Positions 25,908 through 34,511 of a stretch of 64,000 bases of DNA are shown here, piece by piece (positions within the stretch are counted from its first letter, which is position 1; every line of letters begins with the position of its first letter). This stretch comes from Solirubrobacterales bacterium. GTDB lineage: Bacteria > Actinomycetota > Thermoleophilia > Solirubrobacterales > JACPNS01. The notes below the pieces were generated by a model. It was not told the DNA's origin and made no database searches. It was given only the letters and a program-made list of their open reading frames with translations. The translations under genes were made by a program, and so were the position numbers. The stretch spans positions 57,966-121,965 of the forward strand of contig JACPNS010000008.1 of NCBI GenBank assembly GCA_016185345.1, in the 5' to 3' direction.

Positions 25908-27002
25908 TCAGTGTTCAGTCACGCTGAAAACAGCGTTCCTACTTGCAAGCTCGTCGAACATGTCCTGCGGAACGATCGCCGCCTCCGGAGGTATCGCGCC
26001 TCGCGCGGTGATCTTGCCCCTGGCCATCAGCCTCACCGCCGCTGCTGCTGGCGCGGACGTTGATATGACGCTCCCGCCGAGACCCCATTGCGGAACCGGA
26101 GAGGTCTTGCAGGTCACGCGTACGCGGCGATCACCTGAAAACGCATCGACAATGTGGAATGAAATGGTTTTCGCTGACGGCTTCACGGCTTCGGCGGCAG
26201 CGGCCACAACTTCTTCGGGCGTCGCGGTCGTAAGTTCGATCAGTCGGTTCAACACCGCTGGGCCGAGCGAAAGCTTGAAGGTGCACTCGGTGCAGCCAAA
26301 ACTCGTGCCGAAGGTCAGCACTTCGGAGTGCAGGGTGTAGATCGCTGGCGCGTCGCCAATCGGCTCCGGGAAGTCGACGATCCCCGCGTCGGATAGCGGC
26401 TCGATCGCGACCGCCTCACCGCCGCGCAGAATCATCGGCTTCAGAGTCAGCTCGTCGAGCAACGTTTGCACTGCGTATGGCGGAGCGAATCCATCGGGAG
26501 GATCGAGGTCGCGACCGCCCGCGATCGCGTCGATGGTGTCCACCTTGCCGCCAAGCTTCTCGGTCGCGACCGCCGCCATCAGGTTGGTCTTGCCCGGCGC
26601 CGAACCCATGCCCAGCAGAGCGAGCAGTCCGGCAGACTCGAAGCGATCGTTCAGCGTCAGCTGTTCGGCAGTCACGTGGTACAAACCGCCGAGGTCGATG
26701 TAGTGCGTGCCGCTGCGAAGGCACGCCTCCATGACATCGACGTTGATCCGATAACTCGCCGAGTTGACGAGCACGTCCACGTCGGTCAGCTGCGATTCAA
26801 GCGCGCCCTCTTCGCGCCCGTCGACCTCAATCGCCACCGACTTGCCGCCGCCGTGTTCGCGCGCGGTCGCCTCGGCCTTTGCGCCGTCGAGATCAAGCAG
26901 CTTCAGCGCCGCCGCCTCGGGCGACTCCGCAAGGTCACGAACGATCGGCGGGGCGATTGTCCCACCGGCGCCGAGCACTGCGACGGTCAATCCGTCAGAC
27001 AA
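25908..27002 (-). CDS. Saccharopine-dehydrogenase-like NAD(P)-binding protein
   Basis: 364 residues. The N-terminal Rossmann fold (VAVLGAGGTIAPPIVRDL) is followed by LVNSASYRINVDVMEACLRSGTHYIDLGG, the hallmark of the saccharopine dehydrogenase/carboxynorspermidine reductase superfamily. GMGSAPGKTNLMAAVA and the C-terminal catalytic-like half follow. The family forms or cleaves secondary amines between an amino acid and an oxo-acid or aldehyde. It overlaps the aminotransferase gene by 8 bp and precedes ald by 11 bp. In this setting it could act on a lysine- or polyamine-derived imine, but the reaction is not known. Confidence 0.82.
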   Translation of the reverse strand: MSDGLTVAVLGAGGTIAPPIVRDLAESPEAAALKLLDLDGAKAEATAREHGGGKSVAIEVDGREEGALESQLTDVDVLVNSASYRINVDVMEACLRSGTHYIDLGGLYHVTAEQLTLNDRFESAGLLALLGMGSAPGKTNLMAAVATEKLGGKVDTIDAIAGGRDLDPPDGFAPPYAVQTLLDELTLKPMILRGGEAVAIEPLSDAGIVDFPEPIGDAPAIYTLHSEVLTFGTSFGCTECTFKLSLGPAVLNRLIELTTATPEEVVAAAAEAVKPSAKTISFHIVDAFSGDRRVRVTCKTSPVPQWGLGGSVISTSAPAAAAVRLMARGKITARGAIPPEAAIVPQDMFDELASRNAVFSVTEH

Positions 27003-28386
27003 TTTTGTCCCACGCCTCTGTCAGCACCGAGCGCAGGATGCCGTCGATCTCGGCGAACTGCTCCGGGCCGGCAATCAGCGGCGGGGAGAGTTGGATGACT
27101 GGGTCGCCGCGATCGTCGGCGCGGCAGATCAGCCCCTTGTCAAAAAGTGCATTGGAGAGAAATCCGCGCAGCAGCTTCTCGGACTCCTCGTCGGTGAAGG
27201 TCTCGCGCGTCTCCTTGTTCTTGACAAGCTCGATCGCGTGGAAGTAGCCGGCGCCACGAACGTCGCCGACGATCGGCAACTCAAGCAGCCCATCGAGCAT
27301 GGAGCGGAACGCAGGCTCGTTCTTGAGCACGTGGCCGCAGAGATCCTCGCGCTCGAAGATCTCGATGTTCGCGAGCGCGACTGCCGCGCTGATCGGGTGG
27401 CCGCCGAAGGTGATGCCGTGGTTGAAGACCTCGTCGCCCTTCATGAACGGCTCGGCGATTTTGTCGGTCGCGATCACTGCGCCCATCGCCGCGTAGGCAG
27501 AAGTGAGGCCCTTCGCGGTCGTAACGATGTCCGGCGAGTAGTCGAAGCGCTCGTGGCCGAAGTAATACCCGAGGCGGCCCCAGGAGCAGATCACCTCGTC
27601 GGAGACGAGCAGCACGTCGTGGCGGTCGCAGATCTCGCGAACCCGCTGGAAGTAGCCCTCGGGCGGCGTGTAACACCCGCCGGCGTTCTGGACGGGCTCG
27701 AGGAATACGGCGGCGACCGTCTCTGGGCCTTCGAACTCGATGATCCGTTCGATCTCGTCGGCCGTCCAGAGCGGGTCCGGGTGGTTGTTGTCGTGGTAGG
27801 TGTTGGTGTTCGGGGCGTGTCGTGTGCCCGGAGCGAGCGGCTCGAACTCGGTGCGCAAGCTCTGAATTCCTGTGATGGCGAGCGCGCCGTGGTACGTGCC
27901 GTGGTAAGCGATGTCGCGCGAGATCACCTTTGTTTTCAAGGGGTTACCCGTGCGCTTGTGGTACGCCTTGGCGAGCTTCCACGCCGACTCGACGGCCTCG
28001 CCGCCACCGCTCGTGAAGAACACGCGATTCAGGTCGCCAGGCGCGAGTTCGGCGATTTTTGCGGCCAACTCAATCGAGCGCGGGTGCGCGTAGGACCAGT
28101 TCGTGTAGAAGCCAAGTTCGGCCGCCTGCTTTGCGGCGGCCTCGCCGAGTTCAGCCCGACCGTGGCCCGCGTTCACGCAGAAAAGCGCAGAGAGACCGTC
28201 GAGATAGCGCTTGCCGTTGTCGTCGTAGACGTAACAACCTTCGCCGCGCACGATGATCGGAATGTCGTGGTCGGCATATGCGCCCATGCGCGTGAAGTGC
28301 ATCCAGAGGTGCCGTTTGGCGAGCTCCTGCAGGTCGCGCGTTTCGCTGTGTGCGTCTGTGACCTGATCGTCGGTGAATGTTGCCAT
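26995..28386 (-). CDS. Class III aminotransferase (omega-amine:pyruvate type)
   Basis: 463-residue PLP enzyme of fold type I. PLP Lys292 is in TTAKGLTSAYAAMG, Asp263 in LLVSDEV, and the phosphate-binding turn is SGGGEAVESAWKLA. LWMHFTRMG near the N-terminus and SYAHPRSIELA are typical of the polyamine/beta-alanine:pyruvate transaminases. It converts a terminal amine to an aldehyde, with pyruvate as likely acceptor. First gene of the operon, divergent from an APC amine permease, and followed by alanine and aminoaldehyde dehydrogenases, which complete the route to an omega-amino acid. Confidence 0.9.
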   Translation of the reverse strand: MATFTDDQVTDAHSETRDLQELAKRHLWMHFTRMGAYADHDIPIIVRGEGCYVYDDNGKRYLDGLSALFCVNAGHGRAELGEAAAKQAAELGFYTNWSYAHPRSIELAAKIAELAPGDLNRVFFTSGGGEAVESAWKLAKAYHKRTGNPLKTKVISRDIAYHGTYHGALAITGIQSLRTEFEPLAPGTRHAPNTNTYHDNNHPDPLWTADEIERIIEFEGPETVAAVFLEPVQNAGGCYTPPEGYFQRVREICDRHDVLLVSDEVICSWGRLGYYFGHERFDYSPDIVTTAKGLTSAYAAMGAVIATDKIAEPFMKGDEVFNHGITFGGHPISAAVALANIEIFEREDLCGHVLKNEPAFRSMLDGLLELPIVGDVRGAGYFHAIELVKNKETRETFTDEESEKLLRGFLSNALFDKGLICRADDRGDPVIQLSPPLIAGPEQFAEIDGILRSVLTEAWDKIV

Positions 28387-28580
28387 CGAACACCTTCCTC
28401 TTTCTGTGCCGTTTTCGGCTCCTCGGTCGCCAGCGTATAGGAAAGGCGGGGCGGGAAGAGGCGATCCGCTGGACCACTAATGGGTACTTCCATATCGCGC
28501 CGCATCCGTTCGGCGGGAGGCGTAGGATCGGATCGATACCGGGGGGTAGGACACCCGGGCCCACGAACGGAGGCAGTTGA

Positions 28581-30104
28581 ATGAGTGTTGCCGATTTGCC
28601 CGAACGAGGAGGGAAAGGACTTCGCTCCAACGCGATCGGATTCGTGTCGAGCACCGTCATTGGTGTGGCGTCCACCGCCCCGGGTTACAGCCTTGCTGCG
28701 ACGCTCGGATTTGTAGCCGCCGCGGTTGGATTCCAGAGCCCGGCGATCATGATCGTCGCGTTCATCCCGATGCTCTTCATCGCGACGTCGTACTTCTACA
28801 TGAACCGCGCGGATCCCGACTGCGGAACGACGTTCACCTGGGTCACCAAAGCGATGGGGCCGCGCGCCGGATGGATGGGCGGCTGGGCGATCATCGTCGC
28901 CGACGTGATCGTGATGGCGAACCTGGCGCAGATCGCTGGTCTCTACAGCTACGAGCTGGTCGGCTGGACCGCCGCGGCGGAATCGACGTGGGCCGTGACA
29001 ATCCTCGGCGTTCTGTGGATCCTGCTCATGACCTGGATCGTGGGTCGCAGCGTGGAGCTTTCGGCCCGGACCCAGAACTATCTGCTTGGCGCCGAACTTC
29101 TGACGCTGGGAGCGTTCGCGGTGGTCGCGATCTACAAGGTGTACGCCGACCCCGGTCCAAACGCAGTCGAACCAGCGCTCTCGTGGATCAACCCGTTCGC
29201 GATCGACAGCTTCAGCGCGCTCACTTCAGGCGTTCTGCTCGCGGTGTTCATCTACTGGGGCTGGGACTCGACGGTCACCGTCAATGAGGAGACCACCGAT
29301 TCTTCTCGCACGCCCGGACTCGGCGCGCTCACCGCCACAGTGATCCTGGTGTTCACCTACGTGATCGTCTCGGTCGCCGCCCAGGCGTACGGCGGTGTCG
29401 ATTCGCTGGTCGAGAATTCAGATGACGTTCTGTCCAAGCTCGGCACCGAGGTCTTCGGGTCCCCATGGGACAAGATCTTGATAATCGCGGTCTTGACGTC
29501 GGCTGCGGCGTCCACGCAGACGACGATCCTCCCGACGGCGCGCACGTCGCTCTCGATGGCTCGCGCGAAGGCGCTGCCGGCGAAGTTCGGTGAGGTCCAT
29601 GACCGCTACTTCACCCCGTTCTTCTCGACCTGGGTGATGGGCATCAGTTCGATCGTCTGGTACGTCGGGCTGACGGCGCTCTCCGAGAACATCCTCTACG
29701 ACTCGATCGCGGCACTCGGTCTGATGATCGCGTTCTACTACGGGATCACCGGATTCGCATGCGTCATCTATTACCGGAAAGAGCTGTTCAAGAGCGCGAA
29801 GAACTTCTTCTTCATCGGGGTGTGCCCGACGATCGGTGGCGTGATGCTGTCGGCGATTCTCGTCAAGAGCATCATCGACCTCTCAAAGCCGGAGAATTCC
29901 GAATCGCGCGCATCCTGGCTGGGCCTTGGGCCCCCGCTGGTGATTGCGATCGTGTTCGCGATCATCGGTCTCGGTCTGATGCTCTACTGGAACAAGGTCA
30001 GCCCGATGTTCTTCAAGCTCAAGCCCCAGGTCGCAGACCCGCAAGTGCTCACAGGCGAGAAACAAGCGGTCGCCAGCTTTGCCGCAGAAGAAGAGGAGGA
30101 CTGA
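28581..30104 (+). CDS. APC-family amino acid/polyamine permease
   Basis: 507 residues with about 12 TM helices, starting after a basic leader (LPERGGKGLRSNAIGF). The conserved TM1 unwinding region is STAPGYSLAAT, and later PDCGTTFTWVTKAMGPRAGWMGGW matches the APC consensus between TM2 and TM3. FIYWGWDSTVTVNEETTD is the characteristic TM6-8 segment. It imports amino acids or amines by proton or sodium symport. It is divergent from the amine catabolic operon over about 190 bp, so it likely supplies that pathway's substrate. A UspA gene follows after 2 bp. Confidence 0.92.
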   Translation: MSVADLPERGGKGLRSNAIGFVSSTVIGVASTAPGYSLAATLGFVAAAVGFQSPAIMIVAFIPMLFIATSYFYMNRADPDCGTTFTWVTKAMGPRAGWMGGWAIIVADVIVMANLAQIAGLYSYELVGWTAAAESTWAVTILGVLWILLMTWIVGRSVELSARTQNYLLGAELLTLGAFAVVAIYKVYADPGPNAVEPALSWINPFAIDSFSALTSGVLLAVFIYWGWDSTVTVNEETTDSSRTPGLGALTATVILVFTYVIVSVAAQAYGGVDSLVENSDDVLSKLGTEVFGSPWDKILIIAVLTSAAASTQTTILPTARTSLSMARAKALPAKFGEVHDRYFTPFFSTWVMGISSIVWYVGLTALSENILYDSIAALGLMIAFYYGITGFACVIYYRKELFKSAKNFFFIGVCPTIGGVMLSAILVKSIIDLSKPENSESRASWLGLGPPLVIAIVFAIIGLGLMLYWNKVSPMFFKLKPQVADPQVLTGEKQAVASFAAEEEED

Positions 30105-30106
30105 TC

Positions 30107-30526
30107 ATGCCCGGAATAGTCGTAGGAATTGACGGGAGCACTTGCTCCGACATGGCGGTCGCCGAAGCTGCGGTCCTCGCGACGGAACTCGGCGAGAAGC
30201 TCTTCGTGGTGTTCGGCTATGAGCCATGGCGGGGGGGCGGCGAGATCCAGGATCATCGCCTAGCGCTCGAGGATCTGGGCCACAAGGTTGGGGGCGCTGC
30301 GGTCGAGCAGGCGAAGGAAGTCGGCGCGGAGGCCGAGCTGAAACTCGTCGATCGCGGTTCGGTCGACGCTCTGCTCACCACGGCCGACGCTGTCGACGCG
30401 CGGATGATCGTCGTCGGAAGCTACGGCGACTCACCACTGAGGGGCGCGATCCTCGGATCGACGCCGCACAAACTGGTCCACCTCTCGAAACGCCCCGTGC
30501 TCGTCGTGCACGGCGCCGACGAGTAG
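30107..30526 (+). CDS. Universal stress protein (UspA family)
   Basis: 139 residues. N-terminal strand IVVGIDGS and the C-terminal ATP-binding signature G-x2-G-x9-G-S (GSYGDSPLRGAILGST) indicate the ATP-binding UspA class. The ATG at 30107 lies 2 bp after the permease stop, and the stop is shared with the next start (TAGTG). Genes for UspA proteins commonly accompany APC permeases and may tune transport; that role here is inference. Confidence 0.92.
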   Translation: MPGIVVGIDGSTCSDMAVAEAAVLATELGEKLFVVFGYEPWRGGGEIQDHRLALEDLGHKVGGAAVEQAKEVGAEAELKLVDRGSVDALLTTADAVDARMIVVGSYGDSPLRGAILGSTPHKLVHLSKRPVLVVHGADE

Positions 30527-31488
30527 TGGAGGCAGCTGCGCCGAACGGCTTCGTGGTCCCGACCGCGGAGCCGTTCGACCCGGAACTGCAGGCTCTCGCG
30601 GACAAACTTCCTGGAGGGCTGGCGCTGCCGGTCGAAAACGATCCGGTCAAGTCGCGTGACCGGTTCCGGAGGATCACTGTGGCGCTGCGCGAGTCACTGC
30701 CGCCGGGAAACCTGGAGCGGATGGACGACATCGCTGTGCCGGGCGCCGCTGGCGATCAGGCCGCGCGTGTGTACGTTCCGGTCGGCGGGGGCAACGGCGG
30801 CACGCTGTTGTTCTTTCACGGCGGTGGATTCATCATCGGCGACATCCCGTCGTATGAATTGCAGGTTCGGTCGTTTGCCGAGCGCACCGGGATGATCGCG
30901 ATCAGCGCGGAGTACAGACTTGCGCCGGAGGATCCTTTTCCGGCGGCGGCGGACGATGCGGTTTCGATCGCCTCGTGGGTGATTGAGAATGTGGAGAAGT
31001 TCGGCGGAGACGCTTCGCGGATCGTGGTTGCAGGCGACAGCGCTGGTGGCAATCTTGCTGCGGTCGTCGGCCAACACGTGGATGGAATCGCCGGTCAGGT
31101 GCTGATCTATCCAGCGATCGACTTTTCGAGGACCTACGACTCTGTCGATCAGCATGCTGATGGGCCGGTGCTCACGAAGGAAGCCGGGATGGTGTTCCAG
31201 AAGGCCTACCTCGCGGATAGCGACCCCGCAGACCCGCGGATCTCGCCGTTGCTGGCCGAGGACTTCGGCAACCAGCCCCCGAGCGTCGTGGTCACGACCG
31301 AGTACGACATACTGCGCGACGGCGGACTGGCCTACGCAGCCAAACTCGATGAGTTCGGCGTGCAGGTCAAGCACCTCCACCACCCGTCTCTGATGCACGG
31401 GTTCATGGGGTGCTTTCCGTTCAGCAAGGCTTGTGATCGTGCGCTCGATGAGATCTGCGCTGCGGCCGTTGAACTTTCAAACAGGTGA
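30526..31488 (+). CDS. Alpha/beta hydrolase, hormone-sensitive lipase (HSL) family
   Basis: 320 residues from a GTG overlapping the UspA stop. The oxyanion motif is HGGGF (98-102), the nucleophile is Ser172 in GDSAGG (170-175), the acid is Asp261 in TEYDILRD, and the base is His291 in LMHGFMG. The EYRLAPEDPFPAAADDA segment is also typical. Cytosolic esterase of group IV, preferring short acyl chains. It ends the permease-UspA operon. Relation to amine metabolism is unclear, though it may deacylate an acyl-amine or ester substrate. Confidence 0.9.
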   Translation: MEAAAPNGFVVPTAEPFDPELQALADKLPGGLALPVENDPVKSRDRFRRITVALRESLPPGNLERMDDIAVPGAAGDQAARVYVPVGGGNGGTLLFFHGGGFIIGDIPSYELQVRSFAERTGMIAISAEYRLAPEDPFPAAADDAVSIASWVIENVEKFGGDASRIVVAGDSAGGNLAAVVGQHVDGIAGQVLIYPAIDFSRTYDSVDQHADGPVLTKEAGMVFQKAYLADSDPADPRISPLLAEDFGNQPPSVVVTTEYDILRDGGLAYAAKLDEFGVQVKHLHHPSLMHGFMGCFPFSKACDRALDEICAAAVELSNR

Positions 31489-31512
31489 TTTCGTACTCCT
31501 ACGTTCGTCCAC

Positions 31513-31537
31513 CCCGCTGATCCACACCCGCTGATCC
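31513..31537 (+). promoter_or_regulatory. Direct repeat upstream of the HD-GYP gene
   Basis: CCCGCTGATCC occurs twice (31513-31523 and 31527-31537) with a 3-bp spacer, a 14-bp period. It lies 40-65 bp before the ATG at 31580, which has a GGAGGG ribosome site. Could be an activator or response-regulator site. No match to a known box is claimed. Confidence 0.35.
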
Positions 31538-31579
31538 GCCGAAACCACAAGACACACCACGGCTATCCACGGAGGGAAC

Positions 31580-32992
31580 ATGCCGGAGAACACCTTTGCG
31601 CGGAGCGCAACGCAGCCCAGCACGAATTCAGTCAGCTCAGTCCGCATGTCGGAAGTGCTTGGCGCGCTCTCGCAGGCGCTTGACATCACCGAAGGTCAGC
31701 CCGCCGGTCACTCGGCTCGTAGCTGTGCGATCGGTATGCGCCTGGCGCAAGAGACCGGCCTGCCGGCCGATCAGCAGTCCTCCCTCTTCTACGCGCTCCT
31801 GATGAAGGACGCCGGTTGCTCTTCCAACTCGGCAAAGGTCTGCGCGCTGTTCGGTCACAACGACATCGTGATCAAGCGCGACGGCAAGACCGTGGACACC
31901 GACTCACTGAAGGCCATGGTCGGATACATCTCGCGCAACCTCTCCCCCGACGGCTCGTACCTGACCCGGGCGAAAATGTTCAAGCAGTTCGTCGGCAACG
32001 GCGCCAACATCGGCCGTCTGCTGACCAAGACTCGTTGTGAGCGCGGCGCGGAGATCGCGCGCAAGCTCGACTTCACCGAGGACACTGCTTCTGCGATCCA
32101 CTCACTCGACGAGCACTGGGACGGCGGCGGACACCCCGACGGCCTGAAGGGCGTCGAGATCCCGCTGCTCGGCCGTTATCTCGGCCTCGCTCAGTGCGTT
32201 GACTTCTATCGCAACGCCGCCGGTATCGACGGCATGTACGAAGTGATCGAGGACCGCGCTGGGCGCTGGTTTGACCCGGACCTCGTGATCGCGCTCCAAG
32301 CGATTCGCAACGACACTCGCTTCTGGGAGAGCCTTACCTCCAAGCGACCCGAAAGCCTCGTTCGCTCATACGAACCCGAGGACCGTGTGAAGATCGCAAC
32401 CGACGCACGCATCGACCGTGTCGCCGAAGCATTCGCCCAGGTGATCGACGCCAAGTCGCCCTACACCGCGACGCACTCTGCGGGTGTGGCAGAGATCGCC
32501 GTTGGAATCGGAAAGGTCCAGGGCCTGATCCCCAAGGAGATCAATGACCTCAACCGCGCGGGCCTGCTGCACGACATCGGCAAGCTCGGTGTTCCGAACA
32601 CGATTCTCGACAAGCCGAACAAGCTCTCGGCGGCCGAGTGGCAGGTGATGCGCGAGCACCCTCGTTACACCGAGGAGATTCTCAGCCAGGTTTCAGTCTT
32701 CAAGCCGATCGCGCAGATGGCAGGACGCCACCACGAACGCCTCGACGGCACGGGCTACCACCGCGGAATCCGCGGCGAACAGATGACGCAGATGGACAAG
32801 ATCCTTCAAGTCGCTGACGTCGCCGAGGCGCTGGCTGCTGATCGTCCGTATCGCGCGGGGATGAGCGTGGAGCGAGTGCTTGCGATCGTTGACTCCGAAG
32901 CGGGCACGAAGCTCGACCCGGGTTCGGTCGAGGCTCTGCATGTGTATCTCGACAGCATCCAGCCGATTACGCGCGCGAGCTTGGCCGCTTAG
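31580..32992 (+). CDS. HD-GYP phosphodiesterase-like protein with a second, degenerate HD-GYP half
   Basis: 470 residues. The C-terminal half (~270-460) is an HD-GYP domain: HDIGKLGVP, then HHERLDGTGYHRG and DVAEALAADRPYR. The GYP triplet reads GYH here, but metal-ligand residues are kept. The N-terminal half (~20-230) is related: its first helix has GHSARSC, and the region DEHWDGGGHPDGLKG resembles HHExxDGxGYPxG, but the HD doublet is replaced by KD (LLMKDAG). This half is probably catalytically inert. Predicted cytosolic c-di-GMP hydrolase or sensor. Monocistronic with a strong Shine-Dalgarno. Confidence 0.88.
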   Translation: MPENTFARSATQPSTNSVSSVRMSEVLGALSQALDITEGQPAGHSARSCAIGMRLAQETGLPADQQSSLFYALLMKDAGCSSNSAKVCALFGHNDIVIKRDGKTVDTDSLKAMVGYISRNLSPDGSYLTRAKMFKQFVGNGANIGRLLTKTRCERGAEIARKLDFTEDTASAIHSLDEHWDGGGHPDGLKGVEIPLLGRYLGLAQCVDFYRNAAGIDGMYEVIEDRAGRWFDPDLVIALQAIRNDTRFWESLTSKRPESLVRSYEPEDRVKIATDARIDRVAEAFAQVIDAKSPYTATHSAGVAEIAVGIGKVQGLIPKEINDLNRAGLLHDIGKLGVPNTILDKPNKLSAAEWQVMREHPRYTEEILSQVSVFKPIAQMAGRHHERLDGTGYHRGIRGEQMTQMDKILQVADVAEALAADRPYRAGMSVERVLAIVDSEAGTKLDPGSVEALHVYLDSIQPITRASLAA

Positions 32993-32999
32993 GTTCAAC

Positions 33000-33359
33000 T
33001 CAGAACGAGTGCCCGAGAGCGACGCCGGCGACCACGCCGAGAAATCCGATCGACGTGCTGAAAGCGATGTTCCGGATCGCGCCGATCGGGTAGCCGTCCA
33101 CGTTCAATCGCTCGCTCTCGAACATCCAGGTCGAGAAGGTTGTGAAGCCGCCGAGGAAGCCAACCGCGAGGAGCAGCGTGAGGTCGCGGTCAGCGTTCGC
33201 ACCGAAGAGAATCCCGATCGCAAACGCTCCGACGAGGTTCACCAGGAACGTGCCGAGCGGGAACGCGCTCGGATCTTCACGAGTGATTCCGCGATGCACC
33301 GCGAAGCGAGCGACCGATCCAAGGCCGCCAAGCAGCGCGACTGAGATCGCCAGGATCAC
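33000..33359 (-). CDS. crcB: Fluoride channel subunit CrcB/Fluc (second of a pair)
   Basis: 119 residues, four TM helices. Signatures are GGLGSVARF, FLVNLVGAFAIGIL and GFLGGFTTFSTWMFE; the TTFST turn holds the central Na+ site and the Phe residues of the pore. Exports fluoride as a dimer. The GTG at 33359 is preceded by AAAGGA and overlaps the upstream crcB stop by 4 bp. A frame extending further upstream is antisense-like and lacks family sequence. Together with its neighbour it should form a heterodimer of antiparallel subunits. Confidence 0.9.
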   Translation of the reverse strand: MILAISVALLGGLGSVARFAVHRGITREDPSAFPLGTFLVNLVGAFAIGILFGANADRDLTLLLAVGFLGGFTTFSTWMFESERLNVDGYPIGAIRNIAFSTSIGFLGVVAGVALGHSF

Positions 33360-33769
33360 GCGAGGTCCTTTCCGCGATTGACGAAGCGGCGGGCTGAGGT
33401 CACGGCGAGGAACCCGCAGAAAATGCTCACGAACGGATAGGCAGTCGCGGTGAAGTACTGGTGCGCGTCGAGCAACTGGTAGATCTCGAGTTGGAACGTG
33501 GAGAAGGTCGTCAGCGCCCCGCAGAATCCGGTCCCGATCAGCGAGACCTCCAGCCCTGTGCCACGATGAGCGATCACGAGTCCGAGGATCACGCAGCCCG
33601 CGATGTTGGCGAGGAAGATCGGCCACGGCCAGCTGCCGCCGTAGGAGCCGAACAGCTCGACGAGTCCGTAACGCGCCAGCGCGCCAGCGAATCCGCCGAC
33701 AAAAACCGCGGCGCATTCGGCCACGAAACCAGGTCGCACGTCCTCGTGAATTGCCACCGAGCGGTTCAT
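33356..33769 (-). CDS. crcB: Fluoride channel subunit CrcB/Fluc (first of a pair)
   Basis: 137 residues with four TM helices. GGFAGALARYGL, FLANIAGCVILGL and GFCGALTTFSTFQLE are the Fluc signatures. The N-terminus has about 20 extra polar residues. Tandem crcB genes generally encode obligate heterodimers, each subunit inserted in opposite topology. The gap to the divergent crotonase gene is only about 50 bp, too short for a fluoride riboswitch, so expression may be constitutive. Confidence 0.92.
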   Translation of the reverse strand: MNRSVAIHEDVRPGFVAECAAVFVGGFAGALARYGLVELFGSYGGSWPWPIFLANIAGCVILGLVIAHRGTGLEVSLIGTGFCGALTTFSTFQLEIYQLLDAHQYFTATAYPFVSIFCGFLAVTSARRFVNRGKDLA

Positions 33770-33820
33770 CCAGCATATGATCGCGCACGGCCATCCCGCA
33801 TTGCCTTAAAGGAGCAGCAA

Positions 33821-34507
33821 GTGTCTTCACTCGACCGCGACGGAAACGTCTTCGTTCTCAACCTGGGTGACGATGAAAATCGTTATAACCCCGATTCGGT
33901 CAGCGCGCTCAACGCGCACCTCGATGAAGTGGAAGCTGCCCCGTCACCGCGTGCACTCGTTGTCGTCGGTACGGGCAAGATCTGGTCCAACGGTCTCGAC
34001 CTTGAATGGATGGGCGCGAACGTCGAGAGCGTTCCGGCATTCATCAACGAAGTCCACTCGCTTCTTGCGCGCGCGCTTGAGTTTCCAGTCCCGACCATCG
34101 CCGCTTTGAACGGCCATACCTTCGCCGCTGGCGCGATGCTGGCGATCGCGTTCGACGAACGAATCATGCGCGACGACCGTGGCTACTACTGCCTGCCCGA
34201 GGTGGACATTCGGATCCCGTTCACGCCGGGCATGGACGCGCTCATAAAGGCGCGCCTGAAGCCGCAGGTCGCCCACGAGGCGATGACCACGGGCAAGCGG
34301 TACACCGCAGTCGAGGCGCTCGAAGCCGAGATCGTTCAGGGCGTCGCCTCCGAGGCCCAGGTTCTGCCCGCCGCCATCGAGCGCGCCAGCGCGCTTGCCG
34401 ACAAGGACGGCGGCACGCTCGGGATCATCAAGCAACGCCTCTACGCCGCCGCGGTCGCAGTGCTGCGTGACGTTGAGGCAAACAAGCTGCCGGGACTGGG
34501 AGACTAG
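33821..34507 (+). CDS. Enoyl-CoA isomerase-like crotonase
   Basis: 228 residues from a GTG with AAAGGAG about 7 nt upstream. It begins VSSLDRDGNVFVLNLGDDENRYNP, which resembles the delta3-delta2 enoyl-CoA isomerases of plants and actinobacteria more than hydratases. Oxyanion-hole segments are GTGKIWSNGLDLEWM and ALNGHTFAAGAMLAIAFD. Likely shifts double bonds during oxidation of unsaturated fatty acids, which fits the several desaturases in the window. It is followed after 4 bp by a quinone reductase-like gene. Confidence 0.88.
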   Translation: MSSLDRDGNVFVLNLGDDENRYNPDSVSALNAHLDEVEAAPSPRALVVVGTGKIWSNGLDLEWMGANVESVPAFINEVHSLLARALEFPVPTIAALNGHTFAAGAMLAIAFDERIMRDDRGYYCLPEVDIRIPFTPGMDALIKARLKPQVAHEAMTTGKRYTAVEALEAEIVQGVASEAQVLPAAIERASALADKDGGTLGIIKQRLYAAAVAVLRDVEANKLPGLGD

Positions 34508-34511
34508 GCAC

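Noticed and set aside
26764..28440. Long open plus-strand frame antisense to the aminotransferase
   Set aside because: It mirrors codon bias of the high-GC gene on the other strand, has Arg/Val/Asp low-complexity composition and no domain; the minus-strand product has complete PLP motifs.
33770..33820. Fluoride riboswitch before crcB
   Set aside because: The 51-bp gap is too short and lacks the pseudoknot core.
33360..33830. Longer second CrcB protein starting upstream
   Set aside because: That stretch is the first crcB gene read in the wrong frame; a GTG with AAAGGA fits the normal Fluc length.
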